Origin: Achromobacter veterisilvae
Lineage (GTDB): Bacteria; Pseudomonadota; Gammaproteobacteria; Burkholderiales; Burkholderiaceae_B
Assembly: GCF_900496975.1 (NCBI RefSeq)
Contig: NZ_UFQC01000012.1
Location: forward strand, 1 to 64,000
DNA: 64,000 bases
Reading direction: 5' to 3'
The notes beneath the pieces were generated by a model. The model did no database searches and was not told the DNA's origin. It worked only from the letters and a program-made list of their open reading frames with translations. Both the position numbers and the translations under genes were made by a program. Positions 27,119-38,361 of the stretch are shown here, piece after piece (position 1 is the stretch's first letter; the number at the start of each line of letters is the position of its first letter).

Positions 27119-27754
27119 ATGAGTACCCCTACCCGAATCGAAGCCCCGCGCCGCGCCCTGCATCCGCTGGTCGCGGCCGCGGCAATCGCCGTCATCGTCC
27201 TGTGTTCGGTCGGCGTCGCCGCCGTGCTGGGATGGCTGCCCACGCCCTCGGCCAATCCGCATGCCGACGAGCCGGTGGCCGAGGCCGGCCCGGAAGGCGC
27301 CAACCTGGCGCCTCTGCCCGCGCCACCCGCCCAGGGCGCGCCGGCCCGGCAGGCGCGCCCTGCGCCGGCTCCCGCCCCTGCGCCCGCGCCCGCGAAGCAG
27401 GTTTGCGCCAGTTGCGGCGTGGTCGAGTCGATCCGCCAGGTCCAGGTGCCGGCGAAGGACAATAGCGACCACCTCGTCGGCACCATCGCCGGCGGCGTGG
27501 CGGGCGGCGTCGTCGGCAACCAGTTCGGCGGCGGCAACGGCAAGACGGCCCTGACGGTGCTGGGCGCGGTCGGCGGCGCTTTGGCAGGCCGTGAAGTTGA
27601 GCGTAATATCAGACAGCAACAAACGGTGACGCACTATGAACTCACCGTGCGCATGAACGACGGCGGCACGCGCCAGTTCCGGAGCGCGCAGCCGTTCGCG
27701 TTTGCGTCCGGCGACCACGTGCGAGTGGAGAACAACCAACTGCTGCCGGGATGA
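27119..27754 (+). CDS. Membrane-anchored glycine-zipper protein
   Basis: The protein has 211 residues. Helix at about 17-40 anchors it, and a Pro/Ala-rich spacer (about 55-92, with repeated PAPAPAP) follows. The CASCGVVESIRQVQ segment precedes a glycine zipper (GTIAGGVAGGVVGNQFGGG ... LGAVGGALAGREVE, about 120-160), as in SlyB/YmgG-type envelope proteins. The end (YELTVRMNDGGTRQFRSAQPF) also fits them. It is likely periplasmic, with the zipper interacting with a membrane. GGAG precedes the ATG. Exact role unknown. Confidence 0.8.
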   Translation: MSTPTRIEAPRRALHPLVAAAAIAVIVLCSVGVAAVLGWLPTPSANPHADEPVAEAGPEGANLAPLPAPPAQGAPARQARPAPAPAPAPAPAKQVCASCGVVESIRQVQVPAKDNSDHLVGTIAGGVAGGVVGNQFGGGNGKTALTVLGAVGGALAGREVERNIRQQQTVTHYELTVRMNDGGTRQFRSAQPFAFASGDHVRVENNQLLPG

Positions 27755-27797
27755 GCCCGGCGCGCAAGGCAATCATCTGTCTTTGGGGAGACCAGGA

Positions 27798-28541
27798 ATG
27801 AGCGACCAACAAACAAACCCGTTCGTCCTACCCGGCATGGGCCAGCATTCCGACCTGTCCGGCAACCCGCTCCTGGCCAGCATGGAAATGATGCGCCAGG
27901 CCTGGGCCGGCCTGACCGGGCCGGGAGGCCTGGCCAGCAGCCTGCCCATGGCGCCCCCGATGAACCTGGAAGACCTGGACCGCCGCATCGCGGAACTGCG
28001 CTCGGTGGAAAACTGGCTGCGCATGAACCTGAGCATGCTGTCCAGCACGATCCAGGGCATGGAAGTGCAGCGTTCCACCATCAGCACGCTGCGCGCCTTC
28101 GTGGACAGCGCGGCCAATATGGACATCGCCGCCGTGCGGGAAAGCGGCGCGGCGTCGCCGCTGGAAATCGTGCTGGGACTGAAGCCCGCGCCGAAGCCCG
28201 AGGCCGCCGCGGCCTCCAGGGCGCCGGAAAACGGCAATGCCAAGGGCCAGGAGGCGGCGGGCGAGCAGCCCGCGGCCGCGCCGGGTATGAGCGAGCAGAT
28301 GGGCGCCGCGGCGCAATCGGCTTCCAAGGCGTGGTGGGACCTGCTGCAGCAGCAGTTCAACCAGATCGCCGCCGCCACGGCCGCGACCATGCCGGCAGCG
28401 GCGGGCGCCGATTCCCCGGCCAAGGCGAAGCCGGCCGATTCCAAGGCCGCGCCCCAGGCCCAGGCGTCCAAGCCGGCGGCCCGCAAGCCCGCCGCCCGTA
28501 GCGCCAAGGCCGGCAAGAAAACGGGGCCGGCCGCGGGCTGA
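27798..28541 (+). CDS. phaM: PhaM-like polyhydroxyalkanoate granule-associated protein
   Basis: The protein has 247 residues from ATG 27798 with GGGGAGACCAGGA upstream. The N-terminal FVLPGM-like start and the central LDRRIAELRSVENWLRMNLSMLSSTIQGMEVQRSTISTLR helix are features of PhaM. The last about 45 residues are a Lys/Ala/Pro-rich tail (KPAARKPAARSAKAGKK) like histone H1, used for DNA binding. In Ralstonia PhaM binds PHA synthase and the nucleoid, so granules are shared at division. No pha genes are nearby. Confidence 0.8.
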   Translation: MSDQQTNPFVLPGMGQHSDLSGNPLLASMEMMRQAWAGLTGPGGLASSLPMAPPMNLEDLDRRIAELRSVENWLRMNLSMLSSTIQGMEVQRSTISTLRAFVDSAANMDIAAVRESGAASPLEIVLGLKPAPKPEAAAASRAPENGNAKGQEAAGEQPAAAPGMSEQMGAAAQSASKAWWDLLQQQFNQIAAATAATMPAAAGADSPAKAKPADSKAAPQAQASKPAARKPAARSAKAGKKTGPAAG

Positions 28542-28610
28542 CCCTCCTCTTTCAATCGATGCCCTGGACGGCCGCAAGGCCGCCGGGCCGTCTTCAATAT
28601 TCTGGAACTT

Positions 28611-29984
28611 ATGCTTAATGTAGTGATTCTCGCCGCCGGACTGGGCAAGCGCATGCAGTCCGACCTTCCCAAAGTGCTGCACACGCTGGCCGGCAAACCC
28701 ATGCTGTCCCATGTGCTGGACAGCGCGCGCCAACTCGAGCCGGCGCGCATCGTCGTCGTGGTGGGGCATGGCGCGGATCGCGTCAAGCAGGCTTTCGAAG
28801 GCCAGGCCGACCTGCACTTCGCGCTGCAGCAGCCCCAGCAGGGCACCGGCCACGCGGTGCAGCAGGCCGTGCCGCTGCTGCTCGAAGGCGATGGCAAGGA
28901 CGACGTGACGCTGGTGCTGTATGGCGACGTGCCGCTGGTGCAGCCCGAAACCCTGCGGCGCCTGCTGGAGGCCCGCGGCGACGGCGCCGCCGTGCTGACG
29001 GAAGTGCTGGCGGATTCCACCGGCTACGGCCGCATCGTGCGAGACGAGCGCGGCAACGTATGCCGCATCGTCGAACACAAGGACGCCTCGGACGCCGAGC
29101 GCGAGATCCGGGAAGTGAACACCGGCATCCTCGGCGCGCCCACCGCGAAGCTGAAGGACTGGCTGTCCCGCATCGACAACAACAACGCCCAGGGCGAGTA
29201 CTACCTGACCGACACGGTCGGGCTGGCCGTGGCCGATGGCGTGCCGGTGGGCGCGGCGCAGCCCGGCGCGGCCTGGGAAACGCTGGGCGTGAACAGCCGC
29301 GTGCAGCAGGCCGAACTGGAACGCCGCTGGCAGGGCGAGCAGGCCCGCCGCCAGCTCGAAGCCGGCGTGACGCTGGCCGACCCGGCGCGCTTCGACGTGC
29401 GCGGCTCGCTGACCTGCGGACGCGACGTGTTCATCGACGTAGGCTGCGTGTTCGAAGGCCAGGTGACGCTGGCCGACGGGGTGCGCGTGGGCCCGCATTG
29501 CGTGCTGCGCGACGTCAGCGTCGGCCCGGGCACGCACATCGAGGCCTTCAGCCATCTGCAGCAGGCCCGGGTCGGGCGCGACGCGCGCGTCGGCCCCTAT
29601 GCGCGCCTGCGTCCGGGCGCCGAACTCGGCGACCGCAGCCACGTGGGCAACTTCGTCGAAATCAAGAAGAGCGTGCTGGGCGAGGACAGCAAGGCCAACC
29701 ACCTGGCCTACATCGGCGACGCCGACATCGGCGCCCGCGTGAACGTGGGCGCGGGCACCATCACCTGCAACTACGACGGCGTGAACAAGCACCGCACCGT
29801 CATCGAGGACGATGCCTTCATCGGCTCCGACACGCAACTGGTCGCGCCGGTGCGCGTGGGCCGCGGCGCCACGCTGGGCGCCGGCACCACCCTGACCCGG
29901 GACGCGCCCGCCGACAAGCTGACCGTATCGCGTCCCAAGCAACTCACCGTGGACGGTTGGCAGCGCCCGGTCAAGAAATCGTGA
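28611..29984 (+). CDS. glmU: Bifunctional GlcN-1-P acetyltransferase / GlcNAc-1-P uridyltransferase
   Basis: The protein has 457 residues and makes UDP-GlcNAc for peptidoglycan and lipopolysaccharide. The N-terminal nucleotidyltransferase domain (1-230) has LAAGLGKRM at 7-15, [11 protein letters not shown] and YGDVPL. The C-terminal left-handed beta-helix (about 250-440) carries the acetyl-CoA site, with [15 protein letters not shown] and [17 protein letters not shown]. Its stop overlaps the GTG start of the next transporter gene. glmS, which provides the precursor, is 5 kb downstream. Confidence 0.98.
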   Translation: MLNVVILAAGLGKRMQSDLPKVLHTLAGKPMLSHVLDSARQLEPARIVVVVGHGADRVKQAFEGQADLHFALQQPQQGTGHAVQQAVPLLLEGDGKDDVTLVLYGDVPLVQPETLRRLLEARGDGAAVLTEVLADSTGYGRIVRDERGNVCRIVEHKDASDAEREIREVNTGILGAPTAKLKDWLSRIDNNNAQGEYYLTDTVGLAVADGVPVGAAQPGAAWETLGVNSRVQQAELERRWQGEQARRQLEAGVTLADPARFDVRGSLTCGRDVFIDVGCVFEGQVTLADGVRVGPHCVLRDVSVGPGTHIEAFSHLQQARVGRDARVGPYARLRPGAELGDRSHVGNFVEIKKSVLGEDSKANHLAYIGDADIGARVNVGAGTITCNYDGVNKHRTVIEDDAFIGSDTQLVAPVRVGRGATLGAGTTLTRDAPADKLTVSRPKQLTVDGWQRPVKKS

Positions 29985-31372
29985 CGGCGGAGAAAGACCC
30001 GGCGCCGGGCGGCGCCGCCAAGCCCGCCGCCCCGCCCGACGGCCTGCCCACGCCCCGGCGGTACTGGGCGGCGGCAACCGTGATGACGGGCATCAGCCTG
30101 TCGGTGCTGGACACCACCATCGCCAACGTCGCGCTGCCCACCATCGCGGTCGACCTCAATGCCTCGCCGGCCCAGGCGGTGTGGATCGTCAACGCCTACA
30201 ACTTGGCCGTGGTGACGATGCTGCTGCCGCTGTCGGCGCTGGCCGAGCGCATCGGCTTTCGCCGCATGTTCACCTTCGGCCTGATGCTGTTCACGCTGGC
30301 GTCCCTGGGCTGCGCCCTGGCCGGCTCGCTCTGGCAACTGACGGCGGCGCGGGTGTTCCAGGGGATCGGGGCCGCCACGCTGATGTGCATGTTCGGCGGG
30401 CTGGTGCGCAACATCTATCCGCTGAAACTGCTGGGCCGGGGCATCAGCATCAACGCCACCACGGTGGCCGTCATGTCGGTGCTGGGGCCGACCATCGGCT
30501 CGGCCATCCTGTCGGTGGCGCCGTGGCCGTGGATCTTCGCGGTCAACCTGCCCATCTGCGTGCTGGCGATGCTGGGCCTGCGCCATCTGCCGGAAGTGCC
30601 GCGCAACAACGTGAAGCTCGACTGGATCAGCGCCCTGCTGTGCATGCTCACGCTGGGCGTGTTCATTTCCGGCGTGGACATGATGGGCGCGGACCTGCTG
30701 CGCGGCATCGGCCTGGTCGCGATCGCGACGGCGGCCGGCCTGGTGCTGGTGCGCCGGGCCAGCCGGCAACCGATGCCGCTGGTGCCCGTCGACCTGCTGC
30801 GCATCCGTCCGCTGGCCTTCGCCGTGGGCGCGTCGGCCTGCACGTTCGCGGCGCAGATGGCGTCCTACGTGTCCCTGCCGTTCTACTTCCAGCAGGTGCT
30901 GGGCCGGCCCTACCTGGAAGTGGGCATGCTGATGGGCGCCTGGCCCGTGGGCACCGCCATCATCGCCCCGCTGGCGGGCCGGCTGTCCGACCGCTATTCG
31001 GCCGCCACCCTGAGCGGGGCCGGAGCCGCCACGATGGTGGCCGGCATGCTGTGGCTGGCGGTGCTGCCGGCGACCGTGTCCAACTGGCCCGTCATCGCGG
31101 GGATGTTCGTGGCCGGCGTGGGCTTCGGGTTCTTCCAGACGCCGAACAACCGGGCCATGCTGTCGGCCGCGCCGCGCTCGCGCAGCGGCGCCGCGGGCGG
31201 CCTGCAGGCCACGACCCGGGTATTCGGCCAGAGCTTCGGCACGGCGCTGGTCGCCATCGCCTTCAGCATCAGCCTGGCCCATGGCCCGGGGCTGGCCCTG
31301 GTATTGGGAACCATCTGCGCGGGGCTCGCCGTGGTGGTCAATACCGTACGGTTCAGCAAGTTGAAGCCCTAG
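29981..31372 (+). CDS. DHA2-type MFS multidrug exporter
   Basis: The protein has 463 residues. A GTG start at 29981 overlaps the glmU TGA (GTGA), so translation is probably coupled. Residues 1-28 are polar, then about 14 membrane helices. [13 protein letters not shown] (43-55) is the motif of 14-helix drug:H+ antiporters, and the [10 protein letters not shown] loop follows. No partner membrane-fusion or outer-membrane protein is near. The substrate is unknown. Behind it comes a tandem repeat array. Confidence 0.88.
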   Translation: MTAEKDPAPGGAAKPAAPPDGLPTPRRYWAAATVMTGISLSVLDTTIANVALPTIAVDLNASPAQAVWIVNAYNLAVVTMLLPLSALAERIGFRRMFTFGLMLFTLASLGCALAGSLWQLTAARVFQGIGAATLMCMFGGLVRNIYPLKLLGRGISINATTVAVMSVLGPTIGSAILSVAPWPWIFAVNLPICVLAMLGLRHLPEVPRNNVKLDWISALLCMLTLGVFISGVDMMGADLLRGIGLVAIATAAGLVLVRRASRQPMPLVPVDLLRIRPLAFAVGASACTFAAQMASYVSLPFYFQQVLGRPYLEVGMLMGAWPVGTAIIAPLAGRLSDRYSAATLSGAGAATMVAGMLWLAVLPATVSNWPVIAGMFVAGVGFGFFQTPNNRAMLSAAPRSRSGAAGGLQATTRVFGQSFGTALVAIAFSISLAHGPGLALVLGTICAGLAVVVNTVRFSKLKP

Positions 31373-31396
31373 CCGGGCCTTTGTACCTCGATGCTT

Positions 31397-31940
31397 GTGT
31401 CTGACACCTGCTGAAGTTCCGGTGCTTGTGTCTGACACCCATACGAAATGTTCTTCGGGTCGAGACGGCGCTTCCCGGGTTTCAGACACCCGGCGGCGCT
31501 GAAGCAGTCCGTCGAGTCATCTCGTACGGGTGTCTGACACCTGCTGAAGTTCTGGTGGTTGTGTCTGACACCCATACGAAATGTTCTTCGGATTGAGACG
31601 GGGCTTCCCGGGTGTCAGACACCCGGCGGCGCTGAAGCAGTCCGTCGAGTCATCTCGTACGGGTGTCTGACACCTGCTGAAGTTCCGGTGCTTGTGTCTG
31701 ACACCCGTACGAAATGTTCTTCGGATTGAGACGGGGCTTCCCGGGTGTCAGACACCCGGCGGCACTGGAGCAATCCGTCGAGTCATCTCGTACGGGTGTC
31801 TGACACCTGCTGAAGTTCTGGTGCTTGTGTCTGACACCCGTACGAAATGTTCTTCGGGCTGAGACGGCGCTTCCCGGGTGTCAGACACCCGGCGGCGCTG
31901 AAGCAGTCCGTCCAGTCATCTCGTACGGGTGTCGGACACT
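31397..31940. repeat. Four tandem 133-bp repeats plus a fragment, rich in GTGTC(T/A)GACAC palindromes
   Basis: Units start at 31397, 31530, 31663 and 31796; a fragment starts at 31929. The period is exactly 133 bp, and units differ at only a few positions. Each unit has palindrome GTGTCTGACAC at offset 0, again at offset 31, and CCGGGTGTCAGACACCCGG at offset 78 (one base changed in the first unit). Flanks TCGTACGG and CCGTACGA extend the first two into an inverted repeat of 18 matches in 19 in units 3 and 4. 133 is not a multiple of three and no frame is conserved, so it is non-coding. It lies between the exporter and the ugd promoter. Confidence 0.97.
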
Positions 31941-31961
31941 GGCCAGAGCCGCTTCTATAAT
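31933..31961 (+). promoter_or_regulatory. Candidate ugd promoter overlapping the end of the repeat array
   Basis: CGGACA (31933-31938), 17-nt spacer, TATAAT (31956-31961), about 63 bp before the ATG. The -35 box lies in the final partial palindrome GTGTCGGACAC (31929-31939). A protein bound to the palindromes would touch this promoter. Confidence 0.5.
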
Positions 31962-32023
31962 GGCGGCCGGCGCCCGGTTCGGATACCGGGCGCGAGGCTT
32001 ACCTATTTTTAAGGCGTTCAGGC

Positions 32024-33342
<1,319 letters not shown>

Positions 33343-33346
<4 letters not shown>

Positions 33347-34401
33347 AAATCCTGCAACTGAACTTCGAGAAAGGCTGGCGCGGGGGCGAACGGCAGACCC
33401 TGTACTGCATGCGCGCGTTCCGCAAGGCCGGCCATGACGTCGAAGTGATGTGCCGCGAGGGGGCGCCGCTGGCCGAGCGCGCCCGCCAGGAGGGTTTCGT
33501 GACCCATACCTGCCGCAACGTGCCGGGGCAATTGGCCTTCCTGGCCGGCGCGGGCCGATACGACATCGTGCACGCGCAGACCGCCAACACCATCACCTGG
33601 GCGGTGCTGACCAAATGGCTGCATCGCCGTCCGGTGGCTTTTTCGCGCCGCACTTCCTTCGTGGTGAAGCCCGGCGACGAATGGAAGACCGGCTACAAGT
33701 GGCGCCACGCCGACCTGTTCGTCGCGATCAGCGAGATGGCCGCCAGCGAACCGCGCCGCCTGGGTATCGAGCCCGTCATCATCCGCAGCGCGGTCGAACC
33801 GCACGAGATCGACGCCGGGAACGTCGCCAACCTGGTGCGCGAATTCCGCCTGGCCGGCAGGAAGGTCATGGCGACCTCCGCCGCGCTGATCCGCGACAAG
33901 GACCCGGTGACGCTGGTGCGCGCCGTCGGCGAACTGGCCAAGACCCGGCGCGATTTCGTGTTCCTGCACTTCGGCGCCGGCGGCGACCGCGAACAGCAGG
34001 CCAAGGACGAGGCGCGCAAGCTCGGCATCGAGGACGTCTACCGTTTCGCGGGCTTCCGCAAGGGCGTGGAAGATTTCTACAGCATTCTCGACGTGTTCGT
34101 TATGAGTTCTGAGGAAGAGGCCCTGGGCAGCAGCGTGCTGGACGCCTTCCTGCAGCGCGTGCCGGTTGTGTCCACGGATGCCGGCGGGCTCAAGGAGAGC
34201 CTGGCCGACGGGCGCGGCGTGCTGTGCGCCGTGGGCGATTACCAGGCCATGGCGCAAGGCATGGCGCGCTGCCTGGACGACGCGCCCTTCCGCCAGGAAA
34301 TCACCGAGCGCGCCTACGAGTACGTCCGCAACGAGCACGACGTGCAGAAGATGGGCGACCGCTATCTGGCGCAGTTCGAGCGCCTGCTCGCCCGCCGCTG
34401 A
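33343..34401 (+). CDS. GT4-family glycosyltransferase
   Basis: The protein has 352 residues. The start at 33343 overlaps the ugd stop by 4 nt, indicating coupled translation. An N-terminal Rossmann domain ([20 protein letters not shown]) has the Gly-rich donor turn. The C-terminal domain carries [15 protein letters not shown] (about 255-269), the ExxxxxxxE motif of retaining GT-B enzymes. It probably transfers a sugar from a nucleotide donor to an envelope glycan or lipid. Pairing with ugd suggests a uronic-acid-containing product. The acceptor is unknown. Confidence 0.88.
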
Positions 34402-34411
34402 ACGGCGGGCG
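34389..34411. terminator. Hairpin between convergent glycosyltransferase and lrp-like genes
   Basis: CGCCCGCCG (34389-34397) and CGGCGGGCG (34403-34411) are perfect 9-bp arms with the glycosyltransferase TGA in the loop. No T-run follows, so it may act with Rho or as a transcription block in both directions. Confidence 0.5.
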
Positions 34412-34419
34412 GCGCGGGC

Positions 34420-34908
34420 TCAGGCCCGGACGTCTATCCGGGTTTCGAACTTGGCCCGATGCACCGAAAAGAACGTGCGCACATTGCGCACGTTGGCCTG
34501 GGCCGTGAACGCCCGATGCACCAGCGCGTGGTAGGCCGGCATGTCCTTCACCTGCGCGATCACCACGAAATCCGGCCCGGGCGACACCCGGTAGCATTGC
34601 AACACCGAGCGTTCGGCCAGCATGCTGCGCTCGAACTCGTCCAGGCGTTCCGCCGCCTGCACGTCCAGCGTGATCTCCACGATGGCGGTCAGCGTGCTGC
34701 CCAGCTTCCCGGCCGCCAGGATGGCCACCTGCCGGTCGATCACGCCTTCTTCCACCAGCCGCCGGACCCGCCGCAGGCAGGTCGGCGGCGACGCGTGCAC
34801 CCGCTGGGCGAGGTCCTGATTGGTCAGCGAGCTGTCTTCTTGTAACTGTTCAAGAATGCGCCGGTCCAGATCATCCAATTCCGGCAGCGGAATCGAGGTG
34901 TTCTGCAT
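34420..34908 (-). CDS. Lrp/AsnC-family transcriptional regulator
   Basis: The protein has 162 residues, as expected. The helix-turn-helix domain is at about 12-62 (LDDLDRRILEQLQEDSSLTNQDLAQRVHASPPTCLRRVRRL). The RAM effector domain at about 70-150 ends with VRNVRTFFSVHRAKFETRI. Such proteins bind amino acids and form octamers that wrap DNA. It is divergent from glmS across an A+T-rich 151-bp spacer with two inverted repeats, which may be its own operators. A role in glmS control is possible but inferred. Confidence 0.92.
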   Translation of the reverse strand: MQNTSIPLPELDDLDRRILEQLQEDSSLTNQDLAQRVHASPPTCLRRVRRLVEEGVIDRQVAILAAGKLGSTLTAIVEITLDVQAAERLDEFERSMLAERSVLQCYRVSPGPDFVVIAQVKDMPAYHALVHRAFTAQANVRNVRTFFSVHRAKFETRIDVRA

Positions 34909-34956
34909 GATTTATTTCATTAGAGTGAATTTGAAGAAAGATTATTTAATCACAAT

Positions 34957-34980
34957 TATGTAAGGGAATTAATTTACATA
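34957..34980. promoter_or_regulatory. Inverted repeat TATGTAA-N10-TTACATA between lrp-like gene and glmS
   Basis: TATGTAA (34957-34963) and TTACATA (34974-34980) are exact complements with one helical turn between centres plus a few bases, in an A+T-rich stretch. It lies 49 bp from the Lrp start, a likely autoregulatory operator. Confidence 0.5.
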
Positions 34981-34991
34981 TATGGCCGGAT

Positions 34992-35010
34992 AAAGAAATC
35001 AAATTTCTTT
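34992..35010. promoter_or_regulatory. Perfect inverted repeat AAAGAAAT-CAA-ATTTCTTT upstream of glmS
   Basis: 8-bp arms with a 3-nt loop, 50 bp before the glmS start. It could be an operator or a small hairpin in the glmS leader. Confidence 0.45.
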
Positions 35011-35059
35011 GCGGGACGAGCACAATGCGTCGGTACACGAACTTCCCGGAGCACTCCCT

Positions 35060-36892
35060 ATGTGCGGCATTGTTGGCGCCGTCGCCCAGCGCGACATCAC
35101 CCCGATCCTGGTTGAAGGCCTGAAGCGCCTGGAATACCGCGGCTACGATTCCTGCGGCGTCGCCGTCTACGCCGACGGCCACCTGCGCCGCACGCGCAGC
35201 ACGCAGCGCGTGGCCGAACTGGCCGAACAGGTCGCGCAGGACAAGCTGCAGGGCTTCACCGGCATCGCCCACACCCGCTGGGCCACCCACGGCGTGCCCG
35301 CCACTCACAACGCCCATCCGCACTTCTCGCGCCTGGGCAACGACGAACCGCGCGTTGCGCTGGTCCACAACGGCATCATCGAGAATCACGACGAGCTGCG
35401 CGCCGAACTCCAGGCCGCGGGCTACGTCTTCGAAAGCCAGACCGACACCGAAGTCATCGCGCACCTGGTCAACCACCTGTACGCCGGCGACCTGTTCGAA
35501 GCCGTGCAGAATGCCGTGCGCCGCCTGCACGGCGCCTACGCCATCGCCGTGTTCTGCCGCGACGAACCGCACCGCGTCGTGGGCGCGCGCCAGGGCTCGC
35601 CGCTGGTGGTGGGCGTGGGCCAGAACGAGAACTTCCTGGCCTCCGACGCGCTGGCCCTGGCCGGCACCACCGACCAGATCATCTACCTGGAAGACGGCGA
35701 CGTCGTCGACCTGCAACTCTCGCGCGTCTGGATCGTGGACGCCAGCGGCAAGAACGTGGACCGCGAGGTGCACACCGTGCACGTGCACACCGGCGCGGCC
35801 GAACTCGGCCCCTACCGCCACTACATGCAGAAGGAAATCTTCGAACAGCCGCGCGCGGTGGGCGACACGCTACAGGACATCGAGTCCATCACGCCGGAAC
35901 TGTTCGGCGACGGCGCCTACAAGATCTTCAAGGACATCGATTCCCTGCTGATCCTGGCCTGCGGCACCAGCTACTACGCCGGCCTGACGGCCAAATACTG
36001 GATCGAATCCATCGCCAAGATCCCGGTGGCCGTGGAAATCGCCAGCGAATACCGCTACCGCGACAGCGTGCCCAACCCGCGTTCGCTGGTGGTCACCATT
36101 TCGCAGTCCGGCGAAACCGCCGATACGCTGGCGGCGCTGAAGCACGCCCGGTCGCTGGGCATGGAAAACACGCTGACCATCTGCAACGTGTCCACCAGCG
36201 CCATGGTGCGCGAGTGCAAGCTGTCGTACATCACGCGCGCCGGCGTCGAAATCGGCGTGGCGTCCACCAAGGCCTTCACCACGCAACTGACCGCCCTGTT
36301 CCTGCTCACGCTGGCGCTGGCGCAGGTGCGCGGCCGCCTGACCGAAGAACAGGAAGCCGAACACCTGAAGGCGCTGCGCCACCTGCCCGTGGCCATCGGT
36401 TCGGTGCTGGCGCTGGAACCCCAGATCATGGCCTGGGCCGACCGCTTCGCGTCCAAGGAAAACGCCCTGTTCCTGGGCCGCGGCATGCACTACCCGATCG
36501 CCCTGGAAGGCGCGCTCAAGCTCAAGGAAATCAGCTACATCCACGCCGAAGCCTACCCGGCCGGCGAACTCAAGCACGGTCCGCTGGCGCTGGTGACCGA
36601 ACACATGCCCGTCGTCACCATCGCGCCCAAGGACGAACTGCTGGAGAAGCTGAAGTCCAACATGCAGGAAGTGCGCGCCCGCGGCGGCGAACTCTACGTG
36701 TTCGCGGACGCCGACAGCAAGATCCAGAGCGCCGAAGGCATGCACGTGATCCGCATGCCCGAGAACTACGGCAAGCTCTCGCCCATCCTGCACACGATTC
36801 CGCTACAGCTACTGTCCTACCACACGGCCTGCGCCCGCGGCACCGACGTGGACAAGCCGCGCAACCTGGCCAAGAGCGTGACGGTGGAGTAA
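35060..36892 (+). CDS. glmS: Glutamine-fructose-6-phosphate aminotransferase (isomerizing)
   Basis: The protein has 610 residues. It turns fructose-6-phosphate and glutamine into glucosamine-6-phosphate, the first step to UDP-GlcNAc. I chose ATG 35060 because it gives MCGIVG, with the catalytic Cys2 at the mature N-terminus; the ATG 51 bp earlier would bury it. The glutaminase domain (1-240) has HTRWATHG and [12 protein letters not shown]. Two SIS sugar isomerase domains follow (about 290-430, with ACGTSYYAG and SQSGETADT, and 460-600). No glmS ribozyme is seen. GlmU is upstream in the window. Confidence 0.98.
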   Translation: MCGIVGAVAQRDITPILVEGLKRLEYRGYDSCGVAVYADGHLRRTRSTQRVAELAEQVAQDKLQGFTGIAHTRWATHGVPATHNAHPHFSRLGNDEPRVALVHNGIIENHDELRAELQAAGYVFESQTDTEVIAHLVNHLYAGDLFEAVQNAVRRLHGAYAIAVFCRDEPHRVVGARQGSPLVVGVGQNENFLASDALALAGTTDQIIYLEDGDVVDLQLSRVWIVDASGKNVDREVHTVHVHTGAAELGPYRHYMQKEIFEQPRAVGDTLQDIESITPELFGDGAYKIFKDIDSLLILACGTSYYAGLTAKYWIESIAKIPVAVEIASEYRYRDSVPNPRSLVVTISQSGETADTLAALKHARSLGMENTLTICNVSTSAMVRECKLSYITRAGVEIGVASTKAFTTQLTALFLLTLALAQVRGRLTEEQEAEHLKALRHLPVAIGSVLALEPQIMAWADRFASKENALFLGRGMHYPIALEGALKLKEISYIHAEAYPAGELKHGPLALVTEHMPVVTIAPKDELLEKLKSNMQEVRARGGELYVFADADSKIQSAEGMHVIRMPENYGKLSPILHTIPLQLLSYHTACARGTDVDKPRNLAKSVTVE

Positions 36893-36924
36893 GGGCGCGG
36901 TCCGCGCGGGCCAAATAGCGTCGT

Positions 36925-36959
36925 CCCTGATGCCGGGCCGCCCCGCCTGGCATCACGGG
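36925..36959. terminator. Hairpin between convergent glmS and the MmgE/PrpD gene
   Basis: CCCTGATGCC (36925-36934) pairs with GGCATCA-C-GGG (36949-36959), with one bulged C. It overlaps the stop codon of the MmgE/PrpD gene at 36953, so it probably ends transcription on both sides. Confidence 0.55.
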
Positions 36960-38329
36960 CTGCATGTTTCAAGCAGCGCGCTCACCGTCTCGGCCTGATG
37001 CAGGTTTCGAATGGCGGACTTCAGGCGGGTATATCGCATCTCGCCGTCGCGCCATGGCCATTCGGGGATCAGGCCGGAAAGCTGCCGGTCGGTCTCTTCC
37101 CACGAAAAGGCGAAGCGCGATAGTTCGGTCAGACTGGCCGACAGCGTAGGTCCGGCGCGCAACGTCACGCTCAGGGCAGCCCCCCAGTCGGGGATCGCGG
37201 GGTCGCCGGTGATGGTGATGCGCTCGCTGAAGTCATGGATATCGCCGGGACCGTACAGCGCATCGAAATCCCGGGTTCGCAGCGTGCCATTGCACAGGCC
37301 TGCCGCCAGCATGAAGGGGCCGCTCATGATCGCGCCGGTGGGCGTGTCGAAGGGGCCGCGGCGGGCGATGCCAGGATAGGCCGCGTTGCGTTCCGACAGG
37401 GCCACGGTGACGGCTGCGACATTGCCGGGGGTGAAACCGTGTTCGCGTTGCATGGATAGCAGCAGGAACAGCGGGGCCTGATTGATCAGGCAACCGGGAA
37501 GGGGCTTGAACACGACCTCCTGCGTGCGCCAGACCCACGGAGCGGGCAGCGCTGGCGGCGGGGGCAATGGCGACATGCCGGCAAAGGCGCGATAAAAGCC
37601 GCTTTCGCCTTCCAACGCGTGGCGGGCGCTGGTGTAGCCGCCGCGAGCCAGCGCCGCGCAACTGATGCCGGCGCGGGCCGCGTTGGCAACCTGGATACGC
37701 CATTCGGGGCTGCCTTCGGCCCAGCATTGCATGGTGCCCGCGCTGTGCTGCGTGGCCAGACCCAATGCATGTGCTGTCTGCGCGGCGTCCAGGGACATCA
37801 TGCGGGCGGCGGCGGCGGTCGATGCGAAGACGCCGAATGCCGAGGTGGCGCGCAGGCCGCGCTTCAGTATCGACGCGGCATAGCCCGCAGCGACGGCATG
37901 CAGCGTTTCATACGCGGCCGCCAGCGCGGCCAGCACGAGCTTTCCATCGGTACGTTGCTGTTGCGCCAGCGCAAGCGCCACAGGGATGGCGATGCAGCCC
38001 GGGTGCGCGTACAGGTCGGAGTACGTGTCGTTCTGCCCGCGGGAACACATGCGCAGTGCGTTGACGTAGGCTGCGTCGGCAGCGGAACGCAGATGTCCGG
38101 ACACCAGCGTGCTGGCGTCGCCCGGCGAGTCGTTGGCCGTCAGGGCGGCGCGTTCCAGCGTGTCGATGCCGGACGCGGTGACGGCCATGACCAGGCCATA
38201 CAGCAGGCAGGTCTGCAATTTCTCTCGGACCGCCGGTGGGATGTCGTCGTATTCCAGGCCGGCGATTCGCGCACCCAGGATCTCGGTGTAGCTCGGGGTG
38301 TCGCGGTCAGTTTCTCGGATGTCTGTCAT
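36953..38329 (-). CDS. MmgE/PrpD family protein
   Basis: The protein has 458 residues, as in 2-methylcitrate dehydratase and cis-aconitate decarboxylase relatives. The helical N-terminal domain contains LRMCSRGQNDTYSDLYAHPGCIAIPVALAL, where family members have the catalytic D-D/H-P-G region. KRGLRATSAFGVFASTAAAARMM and HALGLATQHSAGTMQCWAEGSPEWRIQVANAARAG are family blocks. The substrate is probably a small di- or tricarboxylic acid. It lies 32 bp after a Bug receptor in one operon. Confidence 0.85.
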   Translation of the reverse strand: MTDIRETDRDTPSYTEILGARIAGLEYDDIPPAVREKLQTCLLYGLVMAVTASGIDTLERAALTANDSPGDASTLVSGHLRSAADAAYVNALRMCSRGQNDTYSDLYAHPGCIAIPVALALAQQQRTDGKLVLAALAAAYETLHAVAAGYAASILKRGLRATSAFGVFASTAAAARMMSLDAAQTAHALGLATQHSAGTMQCWAEGSPEWRIQVANAARAGISCAALARGGYTSARHALEGESGFYRAFAGMSPLPPPPALPAPWVWRTQEVVFKPLPGCLINQAPLFLLLSMQREHGFTPGNVAAVTVALSERNAAYPGIARRGPFDTPTGAIMSGPFMLAAGLCNGTLRTRDFDALYGPGDIHDFSERITITGDPAIPDWGAALSVTLRAGPTLSASLTELSRFAFSWEETDRQLSGLIPEWPWRDGEMRYTRLKSAIRNLHQAETVSALLETCSP

Positions 38330-38361
38330 GGCGGGGGGAATGGGCAGGAGGTTCGGCCGGT

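Noticed and set aside
31397-31940. CRISPR-like array
   Set aside because: Units are contiguous 133-bp copies without variable spacers, and no cas gene is present.
31825-32023. Long forward frame running from the repeat array into ugd and the glycosyltransferase
   Set aside because: It reads ugd out of frame and only becomes real at 33343. The part over the repeats has no coding character.
34909-35059. glmS ribozyme or riboswitch upstream of glmS
   Set aside because: The 151-bp leader is A+T-rich with simple dyads and has none of the pseudoknot core; this class is a Gram-positive feature.
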